From the NCBI GenBank assembly GCA_900455155.1, contig UGUC01000002.1:1860001-1924000 (forward strand): a stretch of 64,000 nt of DNA, given 5' to 3'. Made by a program: the position numbers and the translations under genes. This stretch comes from Providencia stuartii (lineage in GTDB: Bacteria; Pseudomonadota; Gammaproteobacteria; Enterobacterales; Enterobacteriaceae). Below the pieces are notes generated by a model. That model searched no databases. It was not told where the DNA came from and saw only the letters and a program-made list of their open reading frames with translations. The number at the start of each line of letters is the position of its first letter. The first letter of the stretch is position 1. Below, piece after piece: positions 9,669 through 19,287 of this stretch.

Positions 9669-10423
9669 TTAATCGATAGAATCTAAATCATCTTCGATAG
9701 CTGAGGCATTTGGATTTTCCGTCGCTTTTAACTCCCCACCACTTGATAAGAAATCATTTCGCTGGAAATATGCTTCGCGCATCAACAAATAAGGATCAGA
9801 CGAATTTTTCAGCAATCCATCCGAATCGAGTAGCTGGGAACGCGTTTCGATGCCTTCTAAGGCCCATTTACCTGCCGACATCCAGAATGTCAGATAGCTC
9901 AACATTGGGTAAAGATCATCAACTAAATTACCGCCCTCTTCACGTGGTGTAAAACTACCGTAACCAGGTAACACCACATAAGGACCATAACCTACATCAT
10001 AGTAACCCAATGTGTTACCAAAACGTTTAGGATCTTCTTTTGCTAACTGCGGGTTAGCCATTGAAGCTACATCAATGAGTCCTCCAACACCAAAGACGGT
10101 GTTAAGGAAGAAACGGTTAAAGTGTTTAAACCCTTGGCTGACTTCACCTCGTAAAAAGCTGTTCAGCATGCTGGCTGGCTCTTCAAGGTTGACAAAGAAG
10201 TTCGTTAAACCATTTCGTGCAGGCATAGGTACATAATCGCGCCAAGCAACGGCAACCGGCCTTAAGATATAGGGATCTAACACATTGTAGTTAAAAATTG
10301 AACATCGCTCGGTTAAAACCTTCAAGCGGATCTGAGCGCTCCTGAGTTTCAGGATTAATTGAGCTTGAACACCCAACAAGCAAAACCCCCCGCAAGAAGA
10401 ACGCCACTCATGCGAAACTTCAT
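9669..10423 (-). pseudogene. mlaA: outer membrane lipid asymmetry lipoprotein MlaA (VacJ), two frameshifts
   Basis: MlaA is the outer-membrane lipoprotein that removes misplaced phospholipids from the outer leaflet and passes them to MlaC. The long frame carries its core: NVLDPYILRPVAVAWRDYVP, RFFLNTVFGVGGLIDVASMA and ALEGIETRSQLLDSDGLL. The N-terminal end is broken twice. From the ATG at 10423 (GGAGAG upstream) the frame reads MKFRMSGVLLAG and then fails in a run of six G. Removing one G gives VLLVGCSSS, a proper lipobox, then ERSDPLEGFNRAMFNFNY once one T is also removed from the five-T run near 10296-10300. The repaired product is 250 residues (E. coli 251). Both lesions are +1 in homopolymers, which favours sequencing error. 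Confidence 0.9.
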
Positions 10424-10961
10424 AATACTCTCCATTCCCTGTACCACCAGCCATGGCACTTCAATTCAAATTATAAACCAATGCGTTTATATTAAAACCA
10501 AATAAATATAATTGTTAACCAATTTGAGTGCTCAATATGACCAAGCAACCATAACGCTAAGTATACATTATTAAGTATATTGTTTTTATAAGAAAAGTGA
10601 TCAAATGCACGATTGGCTAACTGTATCCGTTACAATGGAGTAATAAACAGTACAGTGTTCACGAGGCTTAGAATAGGCTTTTTAAGATAAGCGATAAACA
10701 TCGGCGCTCACTGAGTTTACTTAGCATTACTCATCAAAAATGCGAATCTCGATTTACGGCTTATCCCTGCATAGGATGAGCAATTCACGCCATAATTACC
10801 CTCAATAATAACATTACGTGTTTTTATAGTTTCATTAACATATCGCGCAAAAGATCACCTAAAACTATAGTTTATTACTCTTTTATAAAAGAAATTCCAC
10901 GTAACAACTTGATTCAATTAGAAGTCAGAAGTAGAATGCCGGACGTTGTAACATAATTTAT
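10424..10961. other. intergenic region between mlaA and tRNA-Arg
   Basis: This region contains the mlaA promoter and the tRNA promoter region. The 40 or so bases just before the tRNA recur in inverted form next to the decayed copy at 12851-12890. No ORF of note was seen. Confidence 0.5.
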
Positions 10962-11036
10962 GTCCCCTTAGTTAAATGGATATAACGAGCCCCTCCTAAG
11001 GGCTAGTTGTAGGTTCGATTCCTGCAGGGGACGCCA
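10962..11036 (+). tRNA. argW: tRNA-Arg (anticodon CCT)
   Basis: The cloverleaf is complete: acceptor GTCCCCT/AGGGGAC, anticodon stem AGCCC/GGGCT around loop CTCCTAA (anticodon CCT), T arm GTAGG-TTCGATT-CCTGC and encoded CCA. It reads the rare AGG codon. In E. coli argW, downstream of the mlaA region, is a known prophage integration site, and the region to the right here is accessory. Confidence 0.95.
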
Positions 11037-11982
11037 CTGTAAGCCAATAAACCCGCTATCCTCCCACTAAAAACCTGCTTTACCTGTCCGTTGAGTTAAA
11101 TAATACTAAACTGAATAAATATTTCTCAGGGGAATATGGGGTCTCACACACTTTTATTACCCCAATGAAACTAAACGTAATTCCAAGATAACGCCTATAA
11201 ACAAACCGATGATGATGGTTGATGTTTTAATGTATCGTCCACTGGCGCAAAGTTTTAATAGACTCGATAAAAAGAAAAACTTCATACTATCGAGTTATAT
11301 CCTGCCATTAGTTTTGCGTGTCTTGCTGCACGATAAAACTGAAACTGCTCTGGCAAATTCTGTCCGTTACCCTATAGCAGCAATGATTTTCTCTTGTACA
11401 CCATTAATCGACATTGAGTATCAATGCCCTAATGTGGCTAAGTCTGTTCAGCTCTTCATGCTATCAATTATTTAGCATTACTGCGGCATTGACTTTGTTT
11501 TGTCGGCTTTACATCACCGCATAGCGTATTAGCACATTAGGCACTAACAATAGTAATCAACTTGCCTGCTAATGCCCTCTAAACCATTTTTTATACGTCA
11601 AGCCTGTATTTTACTTTCGGCCTCTTTTCCGGTTTCATCTCGTCATGAATAAGTTAACACTGTTCCTTGTTGCTTGCGCGCGTGTAAAAGGTTTTCATCT
11701 CAAAGTCACTTATTAGCCACCATAGCTAATAGACAACATTAATCAAGCCCCCCATCAAAAAGCGATTGATTCCTCAAAGGCATGTTATTCAAGGCCCCAC
11801 ATTGCTTTAACTAAATCCCAGCACTGTGACAACCATTACCTGTTTAAGTTAGATTCCAAACATATTCCGAGTTAAAATAACAATTAATTTCATTTAGTGC
11901 TCAATAAATGAATGAAAATATTCTTTAATTCCATTTAATATATCAAAATGAGAAATCAAATATGGATTTGAAGGTAAGTTAT
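11037..11982. other. gene-poor region after tRNA-Arg
   Basis: About 950 bases without a convincing gene. An 88-codon ORF at 11209-11475 has no ribosome site and no recognisable family, and is probably chance or a remnant. No integrase was seen although the position is a classical island site. Confidence 0.45.
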
Positions 11983-12195
11983 ATGGAAAATAATATAATT
12001 CATACACTCGTTGAATTAACAAATAGAGGTAATGACGATGTTAAAATAGCCGCAATCACCGCTCTCGGAGATTACAAGGCAACGATTGAACAGCAAACTG
12101 CTATTTCTAGGCTTATTGAGTTGTGCAAGGACCCCAATAAGGATGTGGCAATTTCAGCCATAAAAGCCTTAAGTAAGCTTGCAGAATTCTTTTAA
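11983..12195 (+). CDS. small HEAT-repeat-like protein
   Basis: A 70-residue acidic protein beginning MENNIIHTLVELTNRG. Two helical repeats are visible: one around DDVKIAAITALGDYK and one around KDVAISAIKALSKLAEFF, both with the alternating Asp-Val/Ala-Leu pattern of HEAT or Armadillo repeats. Such repeats mediate protein binding; no enzymatic role is implied. The ATG at 11983 has AAGG about nine bases upstream; an in-frame ATG at 11962 has no ribosome site and would add seven residues. It is alone between tRNA-Arg and its decayed copy. It could be a remnant of a larger repeat protein. The family assignment is by pattern only. Confidence 0.5.
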   Translation: MENNIIHTLVELTNRGNDDVKIAAITALGDYKATIEQQTAISRLIELCKDPNKDVAISAIKALSKLAEFF

Positions 12196-12775
12196 CTTAT
12201 TGTAAACACTCCGTTCTAATGTAATTTAGCAAATACATCGCCTGCTGTTCGTTCTCAGCTATCATCACTAATCTTGTTCAACTGCTACATTAGGTCGTGC
12301 GGTATCTCCATGATTCTGTTTTGTCAATAACGAAGCCGACATGACCATCTCCGATATGTGAAAAAACACAATACAACCGCATTTAAGTTAAAATAAGTTT
12401 ACGCCATCGCTAAGATATGAGCGAGAAGAACGAATGCCATAACGCACTATCATTACATTGGCGAAGCCTACTCATTAAGGAGCTGGTTTAGCTATCCCGA
12501 CTAATCCACGAAGTTTGGGTCGATAGAAAATAAATCTAATTACAGGATAAATAGCATCCTCCATGAATGCATTCACCTGCCTAACGCAATGCTTTGCAAC
12601 GTCTAAGTTTATCACTGTTTTTTCTGATAACGCATCTAAAACATTTTATGAGCTTTTGTATTATGTATAGCATTTAATAACAGCCTCACGAAAGGGATTA
12701 CTGCTTAGTAAAAATTATTATTAATACGCATTTCAACAAACTCAAATTACCTTTTATCACCTATTCCGCTTATCA
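12196..12775. other. gene-poor region before the decayed tRNA copy
   Basis: 580 bases of AT-rich sequence between the HEAT-like ORF and the inverted tRNA copy. No ORF, terminator or family could be recognised. Confidence 0.4.
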
Positions 12776-12850
12776 TGGCGTCCCCTGTAGGAATCGAACC
12801 TACAACTAGCCCTTAAGAAGGATTCGTTATGTCCATTTAACTAAAGGGAT
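12776..12850 (-). pseudogene. decayed inverted copy of tRNA-Arg
   Basis: On the minus strand this 75-base stretch matches tRNA-Arg(CCT) at 67 of 75 positions, including the CCA end. All eight differences are transitions. The acceptor keeps six of seven pairs, but the anticodon stem has an A-C mismatch and the anticodon position reads CTT. The homology continues about 40 bases upstream into the promoter region. It is therefore an inverted duplicate of the whole gene, probably nonfunctional; a tRNA with changed identity cannot be excluded. Confidence 0.75.
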
Positions 12851-13690
12851 ATAAATTACCTTACAACGTTCGGATATTTCTTACTTCTAACTCATTCTCC
12901 ATTTTGTGTGGAGAGTGAAAGTAACCATCATTAATATCTGAAATTACATATCTTCTAATCTAAATAACGTATCCGTATTTTTTACTATTCATTAGCTAAG
13001 TAACATCAATACAAATCCTCTATCCCGATGGAATGTATTTTTTGTCTCTGGTAGTTGTTGCACTCCCTATTAACTGTGCGACCTATCATTTTTATTTCCT
13101 TAGATAAAGAGATTTTTACTGTTATCAATGTTGAACCAACAGAGTCGATAAATCAAAAATGCTATTGTCACTCGCTATAAATGAACCACTATAGTATCGG
13201 CAGTCCCAATAATCTAAAAAAAGAAAGCTTTCCATTTCATGATAAAAATCATCAAATCCAGACATGTCCCATATAAAGTGTAAATCATACAGTACATTCA
13301 TTCAAAATAGGATAATTCTTGAATTAACTCTTTTACTCTATTAAAGCTAATAAACAACCATAAGTTGTCCCTTTATGAAGATAAAAATTCTCATATGATG
13401 ATTTATTTATATTGAGTTTTACTTAATAATAATTTAGATTAAGTCACAAAATTTGTGATTGGTAAAGCTGGGAATTTACATTTTTAACGAATAAACCGTT
13501 GTATCATATTTAGCTTGCTGTATTTTATACTTGAAAATTCACTAACCACTGTCATTTTCATCTAAATACACATCACTATGCGTTATATCTCATTAGTTTC
13601 AGCCTAATTGTCTACGTATAGCGTTTTAAAATGTAAGTTACTTTTTATATCCCCAGCACACTGTAAATAAAACATAAATAGAGTAACCTT
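12851..13690. other. intergenic region before the DUF898 gene
   Basis: 840 bases of AT-rich DNA. The first 40 bases match, inverted, the upstream region of tRNA-Arg. The remainder shows no ORF. It presumably contains the promoter of the DUF898/M48 operon. Confidence 0.45.
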
Positions 13691-14923
13691 ATGGAAAACG
13701 CAACAAAAAACCTTTTGGATATCGATATTGAAAAGGAAGATATACGTAGTCAAGTTCATCATGTTAAATTTCATGGTGACAATACTGAGTATTTCTTTAT
13801 ATGGATAGTGAATGTTTTATTGACGATACTCACTCTAGGTATATATTCAGCTTGGGCCACCGTCAGAACCCGACGCTACTTCTTAGGTAATACTGAGGTT
13901 AATGGCTCACGTCTTGAGTATCATGCTTCACCTGTAAGGATTCTAGTATCTAGGCTTATTATATTTTTCTTTTTTGCATTATATTTAGCCGTTAACTATC
14001 TTTTCCAACCAATAGCATATGTTATTCTGTCCCTGTTTTTCTTGATGCTACCTTACTTTATTATTCGCTCATGTCGTTTCCATGCCATTATGACAAGCTA
14101 TAGAAATGTAAGATTTAATTTTCTCGGCAGTTATAAAAAAGGGTATTGGTACTTTTTTATCCTTCCATTATTACTTTTATTAGGTGCAATTGCTTTTTCA
14201 TTCTTGGTAGGACAAGTCATAGGTTTAATCGCTATCTTTAGTTCAGCGAATACCAATGAACATATAAATCTGAGTAGATACTTTATCGGCACATACGCGA
14301 CTTTGTTATTAATAGCGATTTCTTTATATGCCATTTTTGCAATAAGAACCAAACAATTGTATGAGTATTTCGCAAATAACTTTTACTTTGGCAAATCTGC
14401 ATTTAAGCTAAAAATGAATTATCGGGCAGTGGCTAAAATTTATAGTATCGCTTTTTTAATACTGGTTCCTTTCATCATCTTAAGCGGGTTTAGCATCATC
14501 TCTATGATAAAAACCGTTATCATACACGAAAGCAACTTCAGTGAGTTAGAACCACCTGTTTTTTTGTTTTTATTCATATATTTATACTTATACGTAGGGT
14601 TTTTCTTCTCTTATAGTTACATTCATATCATGATGAGACGTGAGTTTTTCAATAAATTAGAATTCAGTAACGAGCTAAAATTTAGCTCATCCATCACCTA
14701 TTTTTCTTACCTAATTCTACTGTTCTCTAATAGTCTTATTATTATATTTACGCTAGGGTTAGCTACACCTATTGCTCAAATTCGCCATGCACGATATTTC
14801 GCCATGAACACTAAAATTACAGGCGATATGTCTCTAGAGAATGAACTCGCTCATGATGAGACTCACTCCAATTCTTTTCATGATGAAACGCTTGATTCCT
14901 TCGACTTTGGATTATCGTTGTGA
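13691..14923 (+). CDS. YjgN family membrane protein (DUF898)
   Basis: A polytopic inner-membrane protein of 410 residues. The DUF898 pattern is clear: HHVKFHGDNTEYFFIWIVN, then LTLGIYSAWATVRTRRYFLG, repeated in related form at the C-terminus as LGLATPIAQIRHARYFA. At least seven hydrophobic segments lie between about residues 35 and 365. The biochemical role of this family is unknown. GTGA links its stop to the start of the next gene, an M48 protease, so the two are translationally coupled and probably act together, for instance in membrane protein quality control (inference). The ATG at 13691 lies about seven bases after a purine-rich TAGAGTAA. Confidence 0.85.
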   Translation: MENATKNLLDIDIEKEDIRSQVHHVKFHGDNTEYFFIWIVNVLLTILTLGIYSAWATVRTRRYFLGNTEVNGSRLEYHASPVRILVSRLIIFFFFALYLAVNYLFQPIAYVILSLFFLMLPYFIIRSCRFHAIMTSYRNVRFNFLGSYKKGYWYFFILPLLLLLGAIAFSFLVGQVIGLIAIFSSANTNEHINLSRYFIGTYATLLLIAISLYAIFAIRTKQLYEYFANNFYFGKSAFKLKMNYRAVAKIYSIAFLILVPFIILSGFSIISMIKTVIIHESNFSELEPPVFLFLFIYLYLYVGFFFSYSYIHIMMRREFFNKLEFSNELKFSSSITYFSYLILLFSNSLIIIFTLGLATPIAQIRHARYFAMNTKITGDMSLENELAHDETHSNSFHDETLDSFDFGLSL

Positions 14924-15961
14924 ACATAGTGGGTGAATATACTTATAATAAAAAGGCACTGAAACACAGTGCCTTTATTGAGTTAGATAATGATAAGCAT
15001 CAAATTACTCTTCACGTTAACGATGAAGTTAAAACATATCTATACCAAGATATTCATTTATCAAAACCACTAGGAACACTACCAGACTCTATCTATTTTT
15101 CTGATGGTGGATGTTTTACCTGTGATAAAGAGCAACATTTTACGTAACAAACTCGTTCTGAAAAAAGGCAAACTCCATTTTGGTGTTATTCACTTTTTAG
15201 AACGTTATAAAATGGCTAGCCTTTATTTACTAGCCTGTATTATTCCTATGGTATATCTCTTTTTCCAATTCTTTCTGCCATCAATGGCATCGATTATTGC
15301 TAAAGAGACTCCTGTTCGAATTCAAATGCACCTTGGCCAAGAAACACTCGTACTCTTAGATGAAAGTGTACTTGAACCAAGTAAATTGCCATTAAAAAAG
15401 CAGCAAGAACTTAAGGCGCTATTTGAAAGAATTACACCTCAAGAATTTAATAATTATGATTTAAAACCACGGCTTATTTTTAGAGACTACCCGAAACAAG
15501 CCAACGCATTAACATTAACTGACGGTACAATCATCATTACTGATGAGTTAGTTAACTTAATTGAAGATGAAAGTGAACTTGTTTCCGTTTTATTACATGA
15601 AATGGGCCATCATTATCATCATCATATAATGAATTCTTTAGTGAGTTCATCATCGTTAAAATTTGTCAGCATGTGGATACTGCGCAAATCATCAGGGATT
15701 GAAGACATATTGTTAAATTCAGGTAATCAATTAATGACATTGAGCTACTCTCGGGATATGGAATTAGAAGCTGACCAATTTGCTATTGAGTATATGTTAA
15801 AACAAGAACGCCCTTTAGAGATGATGGAATCAATATTTATCAAGCTGGCTAACATATCACCTGAAATGAAGAGTAAGCTATTAAGTACCCATCCTCTATG
15901 GAAAGAGCGCTTAAATGCGATAGATGCATCTAAACCCTATAGTCAGGATAAAAAACACTAA
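14920..15961 (+). pseudogene. M48 family membrane metallopeptidase, frameshifted
   Basis: This is a zinc protease of the M48 (HtpX/Oma1/BepA-like) family. Two overlapping frames form one gene. The first starts at GTG 14920, overlapping the DUF898 stop, and encodes about 75 residues of an N-terminal domain (MNIVGEYTYNKKALKHSAFI). The second holds a membrane segment (about LYLLACIIPMVYLFFQFFL), the zinc site HEMGHHYHHH and the third-ligand motif ELEADQFAIEYM. The frames meet around 15143-15148; deleting one base there gives EQHFTNKLVLKKGKLHF. The repaired length is about 346 residues. All catalytic motifs are intact, so error or recent mutation is likely. A good terminator follows. Confidence 0.85.
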
Positions 15962-16307
15962 TCACCTCGCTAACATCCCTTTTTATCAATCACTGAATAG
16001 AGAATCCCCAATAATATGGAGATTCTCTATTTGCCTTATTGGTAAAAAAATCAACATATAACTGATTATTAATGGAATATTTATACGTTCGATATAGATA
16101 GCGTTTATGAAAACAATATGCCGCGTTTTATCACTCTGTTACCACACGAGCATCGCTCTGTTTTATGTGAAATTGAGTTTTCTTCACTATCAAAAAATCA
16201 AATTTACGTTATAGTCATGATCTTTAAGTGTTATTTAACCTTTGGATTATGATGTCAATACCCATCATATATCGTCGCTAGCACAAGATATTATTAGGCA
16301 AAATTAG
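15962..16307. other. intergenic region between the M48 gene and the FAD oxidoreductase
   Basis: Contains the M48 operon terminator at its left end and presumably the promoter of the next gene. Nothing else was recognised. Confidence 0.5.
15996..16031. terminator. hairpin terminator after the M48 gene
   Basis: AATAGAGAATC at 15996-16006 pairs perfectly with GATTCTCTATT at 16021-16031 and can extend inward through CCCCA/TGG. It lies 35 bases past the M48 stop. Confidence 0.65.
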
Positions 16308-17622
16308 ATGAAATACGCATCCGTGCCATTTAATCAAAACGAAAATGGTTGGTTAAATGAAACTTCACTCACTCCCCGATATCCGACCTTAAATCAAAAT
16401 ACCGACGCAGATTGGGTAGTTATAGGTTCCGGCTACGCGGGTTTATCTTTTGCAAGAAGACTTGCACACAACAATCCGAACCTTAAAATTATTCTCCTTG
16501 ATTGCGCAACGGCAGCCGAAAGTTCATCTGCTCGAAATTCAGGATTTATTATTGGGTTACCTCATAATATTGGCAGTTCAACGGCCGAACTAAAGAAAGC
16601 CCAATTTTATCGCACGTTGCTTGAAGAAGGCATTCATCAGCTCGCGACATTAACTGAACAGTTTGCGATTGAATGTGACTGGGAAAGTGCCGGCAAATAT
16701 CATTGCCAAGTTGATAAAAAGAATGAACGTGTTTTACAAGAGTATGTCGATAATCTCAAATACAATGAGTGAACCTTATCAATTACTCGATAAGGAGATG
16801 CTCTATCACAAATTAGGTACGCATTTTTATCATAAAGGGATATACACACCAAATTCAATTCTCGTTAATCCAGCAAAATTGGTGGTAGGCTTAGCACGCT
16901 CATTACCTGAGAATGTAAAGGTGTATAATTACACTCCCGTTATGGCAATACAGCCTGGCGCCACCATACAGGTACTGACTCCTTATGGCAATATTCGTAC
17001 AGCAAACATTATGTTAGCAACGAATGCACTCTCTAGAGAATTAACACCAATTAATCATAACCAAGCAGCAATGGCGACATTTGCCAGTATCACAGCCCCA
17101 CTTTCTCTCGAACAACAACAACGCTTACCAGCGATGAAGAGCTGGGGCTTAACACCTGTGAATGCTATTGCTGGCGCAACGTTACGCTATACCAAAGATC
17201 AGCGTATATTGATCCGCCAGCATGTTACCCCTGCGATATGTGGGCGGATCAGTGCAGAACAAACTTATCGAGTGACACAACAGCATCAACAGCTATTCAA
17301 TAAAATCTACCCGCAATTAGCCGACGTTCCGATAACAAATACTTGGTCCGGTACAATCAGCGTTACCAGAAATGGTGCTCCTATTTGGGGCAAACTCATG
17401 AAAGGCGTGTATAGCGCGGGCGGTTGTAATGGCGCTGGGATCTCAAAACAAACCATAGCAGGAACATTATTGGCAGATTATGCTTTAGGAATTGATAACC
17501 CTTTAATTGATGCCATGCAGCAACTTGGGCAAGCGAACTATTTGCCACCATCACCGATATTGGATATTGCAATCCACGCCTCATTACTGAAAGAAAGATA
17601 TATTGGGAGAACGGAAGTATAA
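16308..17622 (+). pseudogene. FAD-dependent amine/amino-acid oxidoreductase (DAO family), frameshifted
   Basis: A flavoprotein of the DadA/PuuB-like D-amino-acid oxidase superfamily. The N-terminal Rossmann motif is DADWVVIGSGYAGLSFARRL, followed by SSSARNSGFIIGLPHN, typical of gamma-glutamylputrescine oxidase relatives. The C-terminal part has NTWSGTISVTRNGAPIWG and YSAGGCNGAGISKQTIAGTL. Two frames overlap near 16761-16769; removing one base (for example one A in CAATGAG) joins them as NLKYMSEPYQLLDKEML. The repaired length is 437 residues. The substrate is unknown; putrescine derivatives or amino acids are plausible. It precedes an SLC13-type permease on the same strand by about 360 bases. 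Confidence 0.82.
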
Positions 17623-17980
17623 TGGCAATCGAGTGAACTCTCCCATTCTAGTTTGATCTACATTCCGCACTAACCAATGGAACCCTTTTATCGCGTCATT
17701 TATTGGACCATTGGTTTCCCATCAGTAAGAAATTTTACTGCAATTTGCTGCCTATTCATGCTAACACCATAGCCTATGTTATGTGATTGAACCTTTGCCC
17801 AATAAACCTGCTGTGAATGCTATTCAACGGTTATGATCGCCATCCATCGAATATTTTTTATTTAAGCCAGACTGATTAGGATTATCATTAAATGACTTTT
17901 CACAACTTATTATTATTTAAAGGTTATTCTAACTTGCTTCATTGATCCTTCACCGCTAAATTACCCGTAATTTTACTAAT
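17623..17980. other. intergenic region between the FAD oxidoreductase and the permease
   Basis: Contains an inverted repeat AACCAATGG (17672-17680) / CCATTGGTT (17708-17716) with a 27-base spacer, possibly a weak terminator or an operator. No ORF was recognised. Confidence 0.4.
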
Positions 17981-17998
17981 ATGAGTGAATGGTTTATG

Positions 17999-19246
17999 AG
18001 CCTCACAATCATTATCTTTTTACTTGTTTATATTGCGATGGGGTTTGGTAAGCTCCCCGGTTTTAAAGTGGATAGAACCGGTGCTGCTGTTATTGGTGCC
18101 TTAGCCATGATGGCTGTCGGTAGTATTACCCCTCCTCAAGCATGGAATGCGATCGATTATCGTACTATTGGCATGTTATTTGGGTTGATGGTGGTTTCCG
18201 CCTCTTTTGTCGTATCTGGATTTTATAGCTGGACGGCAAACCGTGTTGCCATGCTCAAAGTCAGTGCTCCTGTGTTACTCGCTGTACTCATTGCTGTAGG
18301 TGGTTTACTTTCTGCTTTATTGACCAATGATGTTGTTGTGGTGGCAATGACCCCATTATTAGTTTCTATTACATTGTCACGGGGATTAAACCCTGTGCCT
18401 TTTTTGTTAGGGTTTTGCTTTGCTGCAAATAATGGCGCTTCTGGCTCCTTGATCGGTAGCCCACAAAATATGATCGCAGCCCAAGGGCTAGATATTTCAT
18501 TTGTTGGGTTACTCCAAGCTTCGGCTGTACCAGCCTTACTCTCATTACCACTGACTTGGGCTGTTTTAGTTTTTCTTTATCGGAACCGTTGGTATCTGGC
18601 GAAAACATCCGTGGATGGAGCCGCGGCCCCCCCTACTCCATCTACTGATCCTGCAACAAAACTTGATGTATGGGAAACCAGTAAAGCGGGCATTATTACG
18701 TTAATTGTTATTATCGCTTTCGTCATCAGTGATATTCCAAGAGAGCTTATTGCATTAACTGCGGCTGGGTTTTTATTGCTAAATCGCTCGATTGCATCAA
18801 GTGATATGCTGAAATTAGTTGATGGTAATCTGTTATTACTGATTATGGGATTATTTGTCGTCAATGCTGCATTTGCATCAACGGGATTGCCTCAGCAAAT
18901 GTTAAATGATTTACGGAATAACGGTGTTGAGCTAAATAACCCTATCGTACTTTTCTTGATCACTGGTGTGTTAAGTACCATTGTTGGTAATAACCCCGCA
19001 GTAATGTTACTGGTGCCTTTCTTATCATCCAGCGGTAATACCGATTCATTAGGTGCCGCCTTAGTACTTGGCTCGGGTTTTTCAAGTAATTTATTCGTCT
19101 TTGGTAGCCTTGCCGGTATCATTGTAGTCGAACAAGCTGCCGCTTATGGCGTGAAAATTTCATTTTCGGAATTTGCCAAATCAGGAGGGATCGTCGCTTT
19201 ATTATGTATGCTACTAGCAGCAGCATGGATAGTTTTGGTGCTTTAA
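17999..19246 (+). CDS. SLC13/ArsB-type anion permease
   Basis: A polytopic inner-membrane permease of about 415 residues with ten to twelve hydrophobic segments. Two family-typical loops are visible: LLTNDVVVVAMTPLLVSI and NNGASGSLIGSPQNMIAA in the first half, and VGNNPAVMLLVPFL with LGSGFSSNLFVFGS in the second. The repeated asparagine-rich pattern fits the ion transporter superfamily (citrate, dicarboxylate, sulfate, arsenite). The substrate cannot be told. The start is uncertain: ATG at 17981 or ATG at 17999 (MSLTIIIFLLVYIAMG); neither has a strong ribosome site. The gene ends in a hairpin shared with the convergent MoaF-like gene. Confidence 0.85.
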   Translation, partial: SLTIIIFLLVYIAMGFGKLPGFKVDRTGAAVIGALAMMAVGSITPPQAWNAIDYRTIGMLFGLMVVSASFVVSGFYSWTANRVAMLKVSAPVLLAVLIAVGGLLSALLTNDVVVVAMTPLLVSITLSRGLNPVPFLLGFCFAANNGASGSLIGSPQNMIAAQGLDISFVGLLQASAVPALLSLPLTWAVLVFLYRNRWYLAKTSVDGAAAPPTPSTDPATKLDVWETSKAGIITLIVIIAFVISDIPRELIALTAAGFLLLNRSIASSDMLKLVDGNLLLLIMGLFVVNAAFASTGLPQQMLNDLRNNGVELNNPIVLFLITGVLSTIVGNNPAVMLLVPFLSSSGNTDSLGAALVLGSGFSSNLFVFGSLAGIIVVEQAAAYGVKISFSEFAKSGGIVALLCMLLAAAWIVLVL

Positions 19247-19252
19247 GCAGAA

Positions 19253-19278
19253 TGCCACTCGCGTAATAGCGAGTGGCA
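19253..19278. terminator. bidirectional hairpin between the permease and the moaF-like gene
   Basis: A perfect 10-bp stem TGCCACTCGC/GCGAGTGGCA with a 6-base loop lies between two convergent genes. It is A/T-rich on both sides. Confidence 0.7.
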
Positions 19279-19287
19279 TATAAATAA

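Noticed and set aside
11209-11475. 88-codon ORF after tRNA-Arg
   Set aside because: No ribosome site, odd composition and no recognisable family; listed only in the intergenic description.
10962-12850. Prophage or integrative element between the tRNA copies
   Set aside because: No integrase, phage or plasmid gene is seen, and the copies are inverted rather than direct, so only a remnant is proposed.
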